A stretch of DNA of 64,000 bases from Fimenecus sp045593555. GTDB lineage: Bacteria; Bacillota; Clostridia; Oscillospirales; Acutalibacteraceae. How positions within the stretch are numbered: position 1 is the stretch's first letter; each line of letters starts with the position of its first letter. The DNA is taken from the NCBI GenBank assembly GCA_045593555.1, contig JAZNWU010000010.1, forward strand, positions 1 to 64,000, in the 5' to 3' direction. The notes under the pieces were generated by a model. That model worked only from the letters and a program-made list of their open reading frames with translations, had not been told where the DNA came from and searched no databases. The translations under genes and the position numbers were made by a program. Of this stretch, positions 33,149 through 41,960 are shown one piece after another.

Positions 33149-33835
33149 CATATTTGCCTTTTGATTTTTCTCCATTTTCTTCCAATTAATGAATCCATAC
33201 ATATCATTTACAAAGAAAACAATGAAACAAATAACGACAGAAATGTATGAAATTTCACTTATACTTGCCAATACCCACAAAACAATCAGTACCAAATCAT
33301 TCATAGCATAAGCAAGAGCAAAATATGGACTTCGTCTGAAAGTAAGATAAACTGCAAGAAAACTTGTAGTTACAGAAATAGTGCTTGGAAGAAGATTAGC
33401 TGTGTTGAAATGTTTTAAAATAAAGTAAAAAATAATTGTCACAATTATAGACAGTAAAAACATGAATATAATTTCTCTTGATTTAAGTCTGTTTACTTTA
33501 ACTTGTGATTTATTATTTTTATAAGGATTTTTAAGCCATGAAACAAGTGCAAAAAGTGCCATTGGCATGGTCATACAAAGATATGTAATCATTTCACCAT
33601 AATATGAGAATCTATATGATATTATTCCATAAAGCAAACTGAATACAATTGTGAGAAATTGACCAATAGGATTACCTTTTGCATTAAAAATTAAAAATGT
33701 TGCTCCTATTATAGATGCAGAAAGTGTTAAGTAATCACTCTGTTTAAACAACAGAAAAGAAACAACGATTAGCAAAACTGATGTAAGCCAAAGCCCAATT
33801 TCAAATCCTGTAAAATAATTCATAAATTTTTTCAT
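33146..33835 (-). CDS. pnuC: PnuC-family vitamin/nucleoside transporter
   Basis: 229 residues from ATG 33835 (GAGGTG upstream). Seven or more membrane helices with PnuC signatures: NAKGNPIGQFLTIVFSLLYG, YRFSYYGEMITYL near the middle and FVNDMYGFINWKKME at the C-terminus. Classic PnuC imports nicotinamide riboside; relatives carry thiamine (PnuT) or riboflavin (PnuX). The substrate is not certain. A structured leader of about 90 nt precedes it. Confidence 0.88.
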   Translation of the reverse strand: MKKFMNYFTGFEIGLWLTSVLLIVVSFLLFKQSDYLTLSASIIGATFLIFNAKGNPIGQFLTIVFSLLYGIISYRFSYYGEMITYLCMTMPMALFALVSWLKNPYKNNKSQVKVNRLKSREIIFMFLLSIIVTIIFYFILKHFNTANLLPSTISVTTSFLAVYLTFRRSPYFALAYAMNDLVLIVLWVLASISEISYISVVICFIVFFVNDMYGFINWKKMEKNQKANM

Positions 33836-33849
33836 AAAACACCTCAAAA

Positions 33850-33925
33850 AAATAACACCCATGATACATCTTCAAAGACCTAACGATGTATCAATGGATG
33901 CTTTGCATCTCACTACCCGGTGGCA
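33850..33925 (-). promoter_or_regulatory. Structured leader of pnuC, candidate riboswitch
   Basis: Between the choloylglycine hydrolase stop and pnuC the minus strand can fold into two perfect hairpins, GATGC-AAA-GCATC (33909-33897) and TGATACATC / GATGTATCA (33893-33885 with 33870-33862). They are enclosed by CACC / GGTG (33122-type positions 33922-33919 with 33859-33856), which makes a three-way junction. It does not match TPP, FMN, preQ1 or purine riboswitch consensus as I know them. Identity as a riboswitch is inference. Confidence 0.4.
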
Positions 33926-33933
33926 GTATTTAT

Positions 33934-34905
33934 TTAATTATGATAATTAATCTGTTGTTCGTTAATGAGATTATATATTATTAAATCTGTTCTGTCAAGA
34001 TTTTCACGATGGATATCAACTGCTGAAATCTGATTGTTATTATATGTCACATAATAATAGATTCCTTTATCCGTATTGCAACATGACGAATAGATAGTTT
34101 TCTCAAATGCTTCTCCTACCCTGACACATCCATTCTGTTGAGATACAGACTGGAGAATATGAAAAAACTGACTTATACTTTCACTTTCCGTTTCACCACA
34201 GAAAGAATTGAGTCTTGTAAAGGTTGCTCGTATAAAGCGTGACATAGAAGATAAATCTCCCGGCATACCAATTGCACCCATTCCTCTACTGTATTTATTC
34301 AAATCAAATCCTTCTGCAAATCTTGTTTCCGGCTCTTCTCGGGTAAGATTCATATAGTTATTAAGATTGAATACTTGCATAGGGAATTCAGGATTATTAG
34401 TTAAAACATGAACGGGATTATAATAAACTTTCAAGCCATCCTGAACACATTCAACGGTTATGGAATAATCCCTGTCTGAAATCATCCAATGAAGTTCTGC
34501 AGTTTTATGTTTTTCATTAAAATCCATTGAAATGATATTAGTGTCCATTAACAGCTCTCTTGCCTGGTCAACGGAAGAACATTTACCTAAAATCCACGGA
34601 ATTAATTCAAAAACACCAATATTATTTTTGTCTTTTACCGGTTCTCCATAAAAAGCACTTACAGGGAAATTTAGTCCTGCCATTGAAAGGCCTTTTTCAT
34701 TTGTGGCTTCATAATATAATGGATAATTATCATCAACTATTCCTATTCCTATAATTGCATAATGTTCATTCAATTCACTATCAAGTCTGAATTTAAATGG
34801 ATAATTTCTTGGAGTAATTATGACCTTTTCATCATAAGAACATTCCATATCAAGATTTCTGCCAAAATAATGGTCTTTTGTTGTAAAAGAAATTGAAGTA
34901 CACAT
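33934..34905 (-). CDS. Choloylglycine hydrolase family (bile salt hydrolase-type)
   Basis: 323 residues, starting at ATG 34905 so that Cys2 becomes the N-terminal nucleophile after Met removal (MCTSISF); an upstream in-frame GTG would bury it. Further active-site residues: Arg16 and Asp19 (GRNLDME), Asn in MAGLNFP, Asn in VLTNNPEFP and Arg in SRFIRATF. The family splits into bile salt hydrolases and penicillin V acylases; the Asn-Asn-Pro motif fits either. It has no signal peptide, as usual for gut BSH. It lies 43 bases behind an MFS transporter gene on the same strand. Confidence 0.88.
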   Translation of the reverse strand: MCTSISFTTKDHYFGRNLDMECSYDEKVIITPRNYPFKFRLDSELNEHYAIIGIGIVDDNYPLYYEATNEKGLSMAGLNFPVSAFYGEPVKDKNNIGVFELIPWILGKCSSVDQARELLMDTNIISMDFNEKHKTAELHWMISDRDYSITVECVQDGLKVYYNPVHVLTNNPEFPMQVFNLNNYMNLTREEPETRFAEGFDLNKYSRGMGAIGMPGDLSSMSRFIRATFTRLNSFCGETESESISQFFHILQSVSQQNGCVRVGEAFEKTIYSSCCNTDKGIYYYVTYNNNQISAVDIHRENLDRTDLIIYNLINEQQINYHN

Positions 34906-34948
34906 AGTAATCACGTCCTTAAGATTAGTATGTGCACTTCTTAAACAA

Positions 34949-36109
34949 TTATTTTTTCCTTACAATAGAAATTGTTAATTCGTTAACTATAAATAGTGCC
35001 ACAACAAGTGCTAACAAAACAAATGTTGTAATTTCAAATGTTGTTGCAGTTGCCACATAACCGAATATAAGCTGAACTCCAAAACCGATACCATAAGCAC
35101 CGCCCATATGGAAACCTGTAATATCAGCAGAATATTCTGTGCCAAATCTATCCGGAACACTATGTAAAACACTTGGGAAAATCGGTCCAAAACCAATTCC
35201 TATAAGAAGTAATCCTAAAAAAGATATGTTACCTAAAGGAAGAGTTAAAAGAACCATACCTAAAAAAGATACAATTATTCCGCCACGAATCATCAAATCA
35301 TCAGATGTTTTTATTGAAATAAAGCCCGAAATAATTCGTCCTACCATTATTCCACCAAAAAACAATGATATCCATTTTGCTGCTTCGGCTGGTGACAATG
35401 AATGAACATTAACAAGATATGATGCTCCCCAAGTGCCGATTGTAAACTCCATACTACAATAAAGACCTAGTGAAAGAATACTTGGCAAAACACCTTTGAT
35501 TTTAAATATTTCAAAAAGACTTTTTTGTGACTCTTTTGACTCTTCTTTTGAAAAATCTTCTTTAACAATCTTCCATTTATTAAGAGTTAATGCAATTATA
35601 ATGCCAATTGATAACTGTAAAAGTGCAATTACACGATAGCCATTTTTCCATAAGCCTGTTTCATCTGTTAAAAATGCTGACATAATCAATGGACTAATTG
35701 TAACACCAACACCCCAACAAGCATGAAGCCAGTTCATATGCTGTGCCTTGTAATGAAGTGAAATAAAATTATTGAGTGCAGTATCAATAACACCTGCACC
35801 ATAACCAAGAACAACCGTTCCAAGCATCATCACCATAATGTTTGGTGATAGACTAATACAAAATAGTCCTGCAACAGTAAGTAATGTAGATACAAGAGTA
35901 ACTTTACCCGTGCCAAATTTTCTGATAAGCTTACCTGCAACAAAACTTACACCACCTGTACAAACACCGGTTATGATGCTGTATAGAGATGCGAAGTTTT
36001 CATTTATATTAAAATCAATATGTACGACTGGCCAGGCAACACCAAAAAGAGAGTCTGGCAACCCCAAGGAAATAAAAACTATATAAATTATAACAAGCAA
36101 AAACGTCAT
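34949..36109 (-). CDS. MFS transporter, co-transcribed with choloylglycine hydrolase
   Basis: 386 residues from ATG 36109 (GAGGTG upstream). Twelve membrane helices; N-terminal LGLPDSLFGVAWPVVHIDF, VLGYGAGVIDTALNNFISLH and GRIISGFISIK loop motifs. A paralogue with the same LG(L/I)PDSLFG-AWP signature lies at 53209-54384. The family includes sugar and aromatic-compound carriers. The tight link to a bile-salt-hydrolase-type gene suggests uptake or efflux of its substrate or product (inference). Confidence 0.85.
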   Translation of the reverse strand: MTFLLVIIYIVFISLGLPDSLFGVAWPVVHIDFNINENFASLYSIITGVCTGGVSFVAGKLIRKFGTGKVTLVSTLLTVAGLFCISLSPNIMVMMLGTVVLGYGAGVIDTALNNFISLHYKAQHMNWLHACWGVGVTISPLIMSAFLTDETGLWKNGYRVIALLQLSIGIIIALTLNKWKIVKEDFSKEESKESQKSLFEIFKIKGVLPSILSLGLYCSMEFTIGTWGASYLVNVHSLSPAEAAKWISLFFGGIMVGRIISGFISIKTSDDLMIRGGIIVSFLGMVLLTLPLGNISFLGLLLIGIGFGPIFPSVLHSVPDRFGTEYSADITGFHMGGAYGIGFGVQLIFGYVATATTFEITTFVLLALVVALFIVNELTISIVRKK

Positions 36110-36173
36110 ACTACACCTCAAAAAATGTTTTTTGTATTTTATCACAATATAATTTTATAATTAACTACATGAA

Positions 36174-36203
36174 AATATATAATAAAAACAAGAAAAATGT
36201 CAA
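36174..36203 (-). promoter_or_regulatory. Promoter of the MFS-choloylglycine hydrolase unit
   Basis: -35 TTGACA (36203-36198); -10 is TATATT with an 18-base spacer or TATATA with 16. Back-to-back with the promoter of the FliB-like gene, nine bases apart. Confidence 0.5.
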
Positions 36204-36212
36204 TATTCCACA

Positions 36213-36241
36213 TTGAAATGATAAAAATAATACTTTATAAT
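36213..36241 (+). promoter_or_regulatory. Promoter of the FliB-like gene
   Basis: -35 TTGAAA (36213-36218), 17-base spacer, -10 TATAAT (36236-36241). Confidence 0.6.
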
Positions 36242-36270
36242 TATTGTATAAAACATATGGAGTATAAAAA

Positions 36271-37176
36271 ATGAAAACTTTTGTTCCAAATTATTATAAG
36301 AATTTTAAATGTGTTGCTGACAAATGCAAGCACAACTGCTGTATCGGTTGGGAAATTGATATTGATGAAGACACATTATCTTTATATGATAATATAAAAG
36401 GTCCTTTTAAAAAGCAACTTGATGAAGGTATTAATCAAGAGAATGAAAATACATGCTTCAAGCTTGACGGAAAAGGTCGTTGTGTATTTCTTAATAAAAA
36501 TAACCTTTGTGATATCATCTTAAACTGTGGTGAAAAATCCCTTTGTCAGATTTGTACTGACCACCCAAGATTCAGAAATTATTTTTCTGACAGAATAGAA
36601 ATAGGTCTTGGTTTGTGTTGTGAAGAAGCAGGAAGAATAATCCTTTCACATAATGCTTTATTTACTCTTGAAGAAATTTCAGACGATGGATTTGAAGACG
36701 AAATTACCGATGAAGAAATTGAGTTTTTCAAATTCAGAGAAGAAATTTTCAATAGAATTCAATCTGATGACCGTAAGTCTGTTTTAGAATTCTGCATAAG
36801 CGACATTCCTGATAAATCCACTGACGAATGGGCATACATCTTCTTATCTCTTGAACGACTTGATGAACATTGGACAATTCTTCTTAATGACTTGAAATCA
36901 ACAGATATTGAGAATGTAACTATTCCTGAAGAATTCCATAACTGTTTTAAGAATTTACTTACATATTTTACTTACAGGCATTTAAATGAATTATCCACAG
37001 AAAAAGATTTGAAATTCATATATTTAAGCTGTGAAATGATTAAAAATCTTTGTAAAATGCATATTAAGAAATATGAAAAATTAAATTTCGAAGATTTAGT
37101 TGATTATTCTCGTATGTACTCATCAGAAATTGAGTATTCCGATGAAAACATTGAAAAAATACTTGAAATACTATAA
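36271..37176 (+). CDS. FliB-family putative lysine-N-methylase
   Basis: 301 residues. The N-terminal cysteine cluster ADKCKHNCCIGWEIDID and CQICTDHPRFRNYF define the FliB (flagellin lysine-N-methylase) family; further cysteines at CVFL, CDII and LCCEEAGR suggest a metal centre. In Salmonella FliB methylates flagellin, but many Firmicutes encode homologues without flagella. No flagellar gene is in this window, so the substrate is uncertain. GGAG precedes the start; the gene stands alone between promoter and terminator. Confidence 0.85.
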   Translation: MKTFVPNYYKNFKCVADKCKHNCCIGWEIDIDEDTLSLYDNIKGPFKKQLDEGINQENENTCFKLDGKGRCVFLNKNNLCDIILNCGEKSLCQICTDHPRFRNYFSDRIEIGLGLCCEEAGRIILSHNALFTLEEISDDGFEDEITDEEIEFFKFREEIFNRIQSDDRKSVLEFCISDIPDKSTDEWAYIFLSLERLDEHWTILLNDLKSTDIENVTIPEEFHNCFKNLLTYFTYRHLNELSTEKDLKFIYLSCEMIKNLCKMHIKKYEKLNFEDLVDYSRMYSSEIEYSDENIEKILEIL

Positions 37177-37179
37177 AAA

Positions 37180-37217
37180 TTGCCTTGAGTTTTACACTCA
37201 AGGCTTATTTTTATAAC
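37180..37217. terminator. Bidirectional terminator between the FliB-like gene and the subtilase
   Basis: GCCTTGAGT / ACTCAAGGC with a short loop. T-rich tracts lie on both strands and both flanking genes converge on it. Confidence 0.75.
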
Positions 37218-40200
37218 TCTAGTGCTTTTTGCATAATTGCTCTTGCATCCATTGCGGTAACTTCGCCATCATTATCCATATCAGCTGCTATTAATTGTTT
37301 ATTAGTAAATGTTTGCAAACCTGCGACATATTTCAATGCAAATCGAACATCAATTGCTGAAATATTATTATCTCCGTTAAGGTCACCCATAACAAATGAT
37401 TTTTTTAATAATTCAAGAGCAACACTCAATTGACTGACGAGGGCATCAAGTTCATCTTGTTGTGACAATTTTAGTCCTGAAACATCCGTTTTCAGAAGCT
37501 CATCAATTTGTGCAAAATCTTCCTCGTCATACTCTGTTCTATCAAGCAAATTAATTTCTTCAATAAGTTTATTATATTCTGTGTAATCTGCATCTCTGTA
37601 TTCAGGTGCATTTAGAATTGGTTCTGTGGTGATTTCCCTATGATATGTACCATCATCACATGTTACTACACAGTAATATGCTGCACAATTATCTTCTGGA
37701 GATGGTTCATAGAAAAACTGTATTGCTCCTTCAATTGCAGTTCCACCAACATTAGAAATCGTGTCATTTTTGTACCATTGATATTGACAGTCAAAGCCAA
37801 CTGCGTAAACAATTATATAAGTTTCTTCGGTGCTGACTTGGTCAGATGTTTCATGATAAAATGCAGGAATAGGTTCAAATCTCTTGTCAACATCTGATGC
37901 ATACTGTTCTGCGTAAGAATCATCATAACCATAAACAATAAAATCTGTACTAGGCGTTGATGCTGTAATCGAGTTTATTGTATTTGGCAAAAGTAATGCC
38001 CGTAACGTATCAGGTAAGCTTTTAATAGTTTCTATTTTTTCAAATTTTAATATTTCAATAGAAGAACCTTTAAATGCAGACTTAATAACAGAAGTTGCAT
38101 TTGGTAAATATAGATTTACAAGAGAAGGACAATTTGAAAAAGTATTGCTGTTTAATTCTTCAAGAGAAAAAAGTCCAACAATTTTCAAAGAAGTGCAATT
38201 CAGGAATACATTTGTACCTGTTTCTTTTGTAACAGGTAAATGAACTTTTTCAAGAAAGTAATTATCTGCAAAAGCATAGTTGCCAAGTTTTGTTACATCT
38301 TTGCCATAAAACTCTTCAAGTGCAGTATTTCTCAATGCGTTTGCACCTATTTCTACCAATGAAGACATATCAATAGTTTTAAGTTTAATACAATTTTTTA
38401 ATGAACCAAGGCTCAAAACACCAAGTTTAGGTGCAGAAATCGAAACAAGATTATAACAATCAGCAAAAACATTCATACCAATCGTTAATAATTCAGGTGC
38501 ATTAAAAGAAGTAATTCCTGATTGACTAAAAGCATTTGCATCTATCTCCGTTACATTTTCACAAACAATATCTCCTAATTTCGTTGTATTTTGAAAAGCA
38601 AAACTTCCAATAGTCTCAACTTTTGACATCGTTATAGATTTCAATTCGGCACAATTTGAAAAAGCATGGCTACCTATTATTTCCAAGTTAGGGAAATCAA
38701 TAATTTCAACAGGTGTTTCTTCAAATGCATATGCAGAAACTGTTGTGATGTTTTTTCCTATAACAGAAACAAGTGATGAACATTTTTTAAAAGCAGACGG
38801 GTTTATTTTTGTGCATGAGTCGGGTAAAACAACATTCTGCACATGCTTATTACCTTCAAAAGCTCCAATTGCAATTCCTTCTACTATTTTTCCTTTAATT
38901 ACATCCGGAACAATAACTTCATCTTCAGAGCCATAATAATCTGTTATATACCCTAATGAATTAATATCATAATAATCTTCTTCTGATTCGCCTGTTCTAT
39001 CGTATTCAACAGTTACAATTGAACTTGGCTTTTTACCGGGAGCATAAGCTATTGCAGATACTTTTGTATCAACCTTAATTTTAATTGGTTCAGAATACTT
39101 TAAACTGTCAAATAAATTGATTGAGTCGAAATCTGTATCATAAACAATATAATATATTTCTGCATCCTCATCAGGACAAGTTATTTCGAGTGAAAAGCTA
39201 CTGGTAAAGCTACAACTATCTACACTGAATACAGGGTCGGCAACTGTTGGTTTACCGTCCAACAAATATTTCAGAAATAATAGTCCTGCTCCAAAATGGT
39301 TATCTCCATCCTTTTCATACATAGCAATGGCATAATCCTTAATCATTTCTTCACACTCTGCAGCTGACATATCTTTGTGAATGGATAAAATAAGTGCAAT
39401 ACCCGCAGTAACTTGTGGCGTAGCCATAGAAGTACCACTTAAAGACAAATATGTGTTATTAAGATAACTGCTTTCAATGTCTGTACCAGGAGCAGCAATA
39501 TCTATTGTATTATCATAATTTGAAAAATCTGCAAGTTTATCATTTTTATCAGTAGCACTTACAGTTATTGCCGACGGAATACATGCAGGTGAAACATAAA
39601 CATTATCAAGGTCAACACCACTATTTCCTGCTGCAACAACAACATTTACATCATTAGCAACAGCATTGTTGACCGCTTCAATCATACGCTCACTTACAGT
39701 ATCAGCTGAAAGACTCATATTAATAACATCGGCACCTTCGACAACAGCCATATCTACAGCAAGTGCAATAGTACTTAATGAACCTTTACCATATTTATTT
39801 AACACTTTATATGGTTTTATCTTTACATTACTTAATGAGTTGCTTGCAACAATACCTGCAACATGTGTTCCGTGGCCATAATCATCTTCTATGCTATTTG
39901 ACTCACATGTTGTGCTGACATTTGCATCATTTTCAACGAGTCTGTCAACTAAAAGTTCATGGTCAGTATCAACTCCGCTATCAAGAATCGCAACAAGAAC
40001 ATAGTCATCCTCTATTTTTTCTGCAAGTTTATCTTTAATATCAGAAAAACCTATTTTATCTGATAACCATTCAATTGCATCTGCAGCAGCATCGTCTAAA
40101 ACACCGGCATTATAATCTGGTAAATCTTCGCTTGGAATATCATCAATAGCTGCACTTACAATAATATCCGGTTCAACATATTCAACATAATCACACTTAA

Positions 40201-40597
40201 GATAGTACTCATAAGCTTTTTTTGCTTTAAGTTCACTATCATACTGTAAAATATATAAATCATTATATCCACTTACACAATCAACAGCATTTTGATAGTC
40301 AATTTTGTCCTTTGACTTAACAATAAGTCTACAAGTTTCAAAAGCATTCTCAGGCATATTTTCATATATTGATGGATTTGGTTTGGATGCATTTGAACCA
40401 AACATCATTTCACCTGATATATTTTCAGCATCTGCAGATTCACTACTATCATTTTTTCGAATCATTTCTGATAAATTCTCTGCAAATGTTTCAAGTTCAT
40501 TCTGTTCATCATATTCTTCAGCAAAAACAAATATCCCCTGTGAAACAGAGGTTAATAGCAAAGTTATAGCAATTAAAATGGACAAAAGCTTTTTCAC
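37211..40597 (-). CDS. Secreted subtilisin-like protease with LRR and dockerin domains
   Basis: 1128 residues from GTG 40597, which has AGGTGA correctly spaced; an in-frame codon three triplets upstream is less likely. Signal peptide 1-27. S8 catalytic triad: Asp (VAILDSGVD, about 206), His (YGHGTHVAGIV, about 245) and Ser (SLSGTSMATPQ, about 390). BspA-type leucine-rich repeats run about 555-895 (IGSHAFSNCAELKSITMSKV style). Then comes an Ig-like segment (CQYQWYKND, YYCVVTCDDG) and a type I dockerin at about 1068-1128: two Ca-binding loops, GDLNGDNNISAIDVR and ADMDNDGEVTAMDAR. Dockerins dock enzymes onto scaffoldin cohesins; no cohesin gene is visible here. Likely an extracellular complex-bound protease. 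Confidence 0.9.
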   Translation of the reverse strand: MKKLLSILIAITLLLTSVSQGIFVFAEEYDEQNELETFAENLSEMIRKNDSSESADAENISGEMMFGSNASKPNPSIYENMPENAFETCRLIVKSKDKIDYQNAVDCVSGYNDLYILQYDSELKAKKAYEYYLKCDYVEYVEPDIIVSAAIDDIPSEDLPDYNAGVLDDAAADAIEWLSDKIGFSDIKDKLAEKIEDDYVLVAILDSGVDTDHELLVDRLVENDANVSTTCESNSIEDDYGHGTHVAGIVASNSLSNVKIKPYKVLNKYGKGSLSTIALAVDMAVVEGADVINMSLSADTVSERMIEAVNNAVANDVNVVVAAGNSGVDLDNVYVSPACIPSAITVSATDKNDKLADFSNYDNTIDIAAPGTDIESSYLNNTYLSLSGTSMATPQVTAGIALILSIHKDMSAAECEEMIKDYAIAMYEKDGDNHFGAGLLFLKYLLDGKPTVADPVFSVDSCSFTSSFSLEITCPDEDAEIYYIVYDTDFDSINLFDSLKYSEPIKIKVDTKVSAIAYAPGKKPSSIVTVEYDRTGESEEDYYDINSLGYITDYYGSEDEVIVPDVIKGKIVEGIAIGAFEGNKHVQNVVLPDSCTKINPSAFKKCSSLVSVIGKNITTVSAYAFEETPVEIIDFPNLEIIGSHAFSNCAELKSITMSKVETIGSFAFQNTTKLGDIVCENVTEIDANAFSQSGITSFNAPELLTIGMNVFADCYNLVSISAPKLGVLSLGSLKNCIKLKTIDMSSLVEIGANALRNTALEEFYGKDVTKLGNYAFADNYFLEKVHLPVTKETGTNVFLNCTSLKIVGLFSLEELNSNTFSNCPSLVNLYLPNATSVIKSAFKGSSIEILKFEKIETIKSLPDTLRALLLPNTINSITASTPSTDFIVYGYDDSYAEQYASDVDKRFEPIPAFYHETSDQVSTEETYIIVYAVGFDCQYQWYKNDTISNVGGTAIEGAIQFFYEPSPEDNCAAYYCVVTCDDGTYHREITTEPILNAPEYRDADYTEYNKLIEEINLLDRTEYDEEDFAQIDELLKTDVSGLKLSQQDELDALVSQLSVALELLKKSFVMGDLNGDNNISAIDVRFALKYVAGLQTFTNKQLIAADMDNDGEVTAMDARAIMQKALEL

Positions 40598-40787
40598 TAA
40601 AATCACCTAAAATATCAATATGCATTATTCAACATGCCGTTGATTATATTGTAACTATTATGTAATAATTATAGTTGAATTGTAACATTTTCATGTTTTT
40701 GATTCAATACAAAACAACGAAATTCCACACTATATGTAATAATGTCCATTTATTCGATTATAAATGGATAAATATACCATATAATAG

Positions 40788-40825
40788 GAAAATACCGCGT
40801 CAGATTATACTGACACGGTATTCTT
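40788..40825 (-). terminator. Terminator of the SH3b/C39 protein gene
   Basis: Minus strand AATACCGTGTCAG / CTGACGCGGTATT around a six-base loop. The rest of the gap to the subtilase start (40598-40787) is AT-rich with no recognised feature. Confidence 0.7.
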
Positions 40826-41794
40826 TTAATAGTAAAAATACTTGTAAAATGTCGGATATTCATTCAAAAACTGTTGTAAAGTGGTTCTGTATTTTGTACC
40901 AGGGTCATTTATTGTAAAACCTGATGCACTTAATGAATTACCACCCGTAAATCCTGTTATGACAACCCAATGCTGTGTGCCTGATGAATTCTTCGCACCT
41001 AAAAGGACAGGCTTACCTTCTTTTAGCTTTTGATATATTTTACTTAAATATCCACTACTACTTGTAACTGCAGTATAATGACTTGGCCAATAGACACTTC
41101 CTGAAGAAGTATATGTTAATTTTTTCGACATTGCATCAGGGTATATCGTTGTACCTGTACGATAAGATTCCATCATTGCAATACCCGTTGTTGCACAACC
41201 AATTTTACCGATTGTTTTACCTGATGTACCGATTTTCACATTTGCCCAACGAGAATCAGTCTGCTTAAAATCGGGTACATTTAAAGATATTTTTTTTAAT
41301 GTCGATGATGTTGTTGATGTTGACAGATACTGACTGCTTACATACCCTGTTTTTACTCCATCATACAGAACCTTACTCCAAGACCCTGATGTTGATAATA
41401 TAATAACAATATCACCTTTTGAAACAGTATCCTTTATCGCATAACTGATTCCTGCTCCTGAACGAACATTCAACGATGTTGAGTTTGTACTTACAGTTGC
41501 TGTTTTGCCTGAATCAAGTTTAATATAATTCTTATGGCAATAACCGTATTTACCATCGGCATATTCAACATAATACCAATTACCTGAATTTGAAATCAAA
41601 GTAATATATGAGCCTTTTGGTAAAGATACCAAAACACTACTATTTATTGATGCAGTTTTACGCACATTGAGTTTGCCGGTTGTAACGGACACAATTCCTG
41701 CCTGTGAGGTAAGTGTTGCACCATATGATTTAATTGGTGTTATAATTGATAATGTAATTATTATTGTTAAAATAATTGAAGCTAATTTTTTCAT
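40826..41794 (-). CDS. Secreted SH3b-SH3b-peptidase C39-like protein
   Basis: 322 residues from ATG 41794 (GAGGTGA upstream; the longer ORF lacks a signal peptide). Signal peptide 1-28; two bacterial SH3 domains at about 35-92 (TTGKLNVRKTASINSSVLVS) and 100-160 (STSLNVRSGAGISYAIKDTV). The C39-like papain-fold domain follows at about 175-322, with Cys in KIGCATTGIAMM, His in GTQHWVVITGF and Asp in INDPGTKY. SH3b domains bind peptidoglycan, so this is probably a wall-associated peptidase. The palindrome TGCATATATGCA (41811-41822) lies 17-28 bases upstream of the start. Confidence 0.85.
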   Translation of the reverse strand: MKKLASIILTIIITLSIITPIKSYGATLTSQAGIVSVTTGKLNVRKTASINSSVLVSLPKGSYITLISNSGNWYYVEYADGKYGYCHKNYIKLDSGKTATVSTNSTSLNVRSGAGISYAIKDTVSKGDIVIILSTSGSWSKVLYDGVKTGYVSSQYLSTSTTSSTLKKISLNVPDFKQTDSRWANVKIGTSGKTIGKIGCATTGIAMMESYRTGTTIYPDAMSKKLTYTSSGSVYWPSHYTAVTSSSGYLSKIYQKLKEGKPVLLGAKNSSGTQHWVVITGFTGGNSLSASGFTINDPGTKYRTTLQQFLNEYPTFYKYFYY

Positions 41795-41895
41795 AGTCAC
41801 CTCGTTTTTCTGCATATATGCATACACAGTATAACAAAAGGATTTATTATTGTTAATACTCCAAATTATGTTAAAGAAATATATGGTTTTTTCTC

Positions 41896-41924
41896 TTGCA
41901 TTATTTACCACGACATTATATAAT
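41896..41924 (+). promoter_or_regulatory. Promoter of the GH43 gene
   Basis: -35 TTGCAT (41896-41901), 17-base spacer, -10 TATAAT (41919-41924). Confidence 0.6.
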
Positions 41925-41960
41925 TTTTAAGTATTATGTTATACTTTTGGAGGAAAAACT

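Noticed and set aside
41811..41822. Palindrome TGCATATATGCA before the SH3b/C39 gene
   Set aside because: Made of simple AT steps and short; noted in the gene entry but not strong enough as an operator call.
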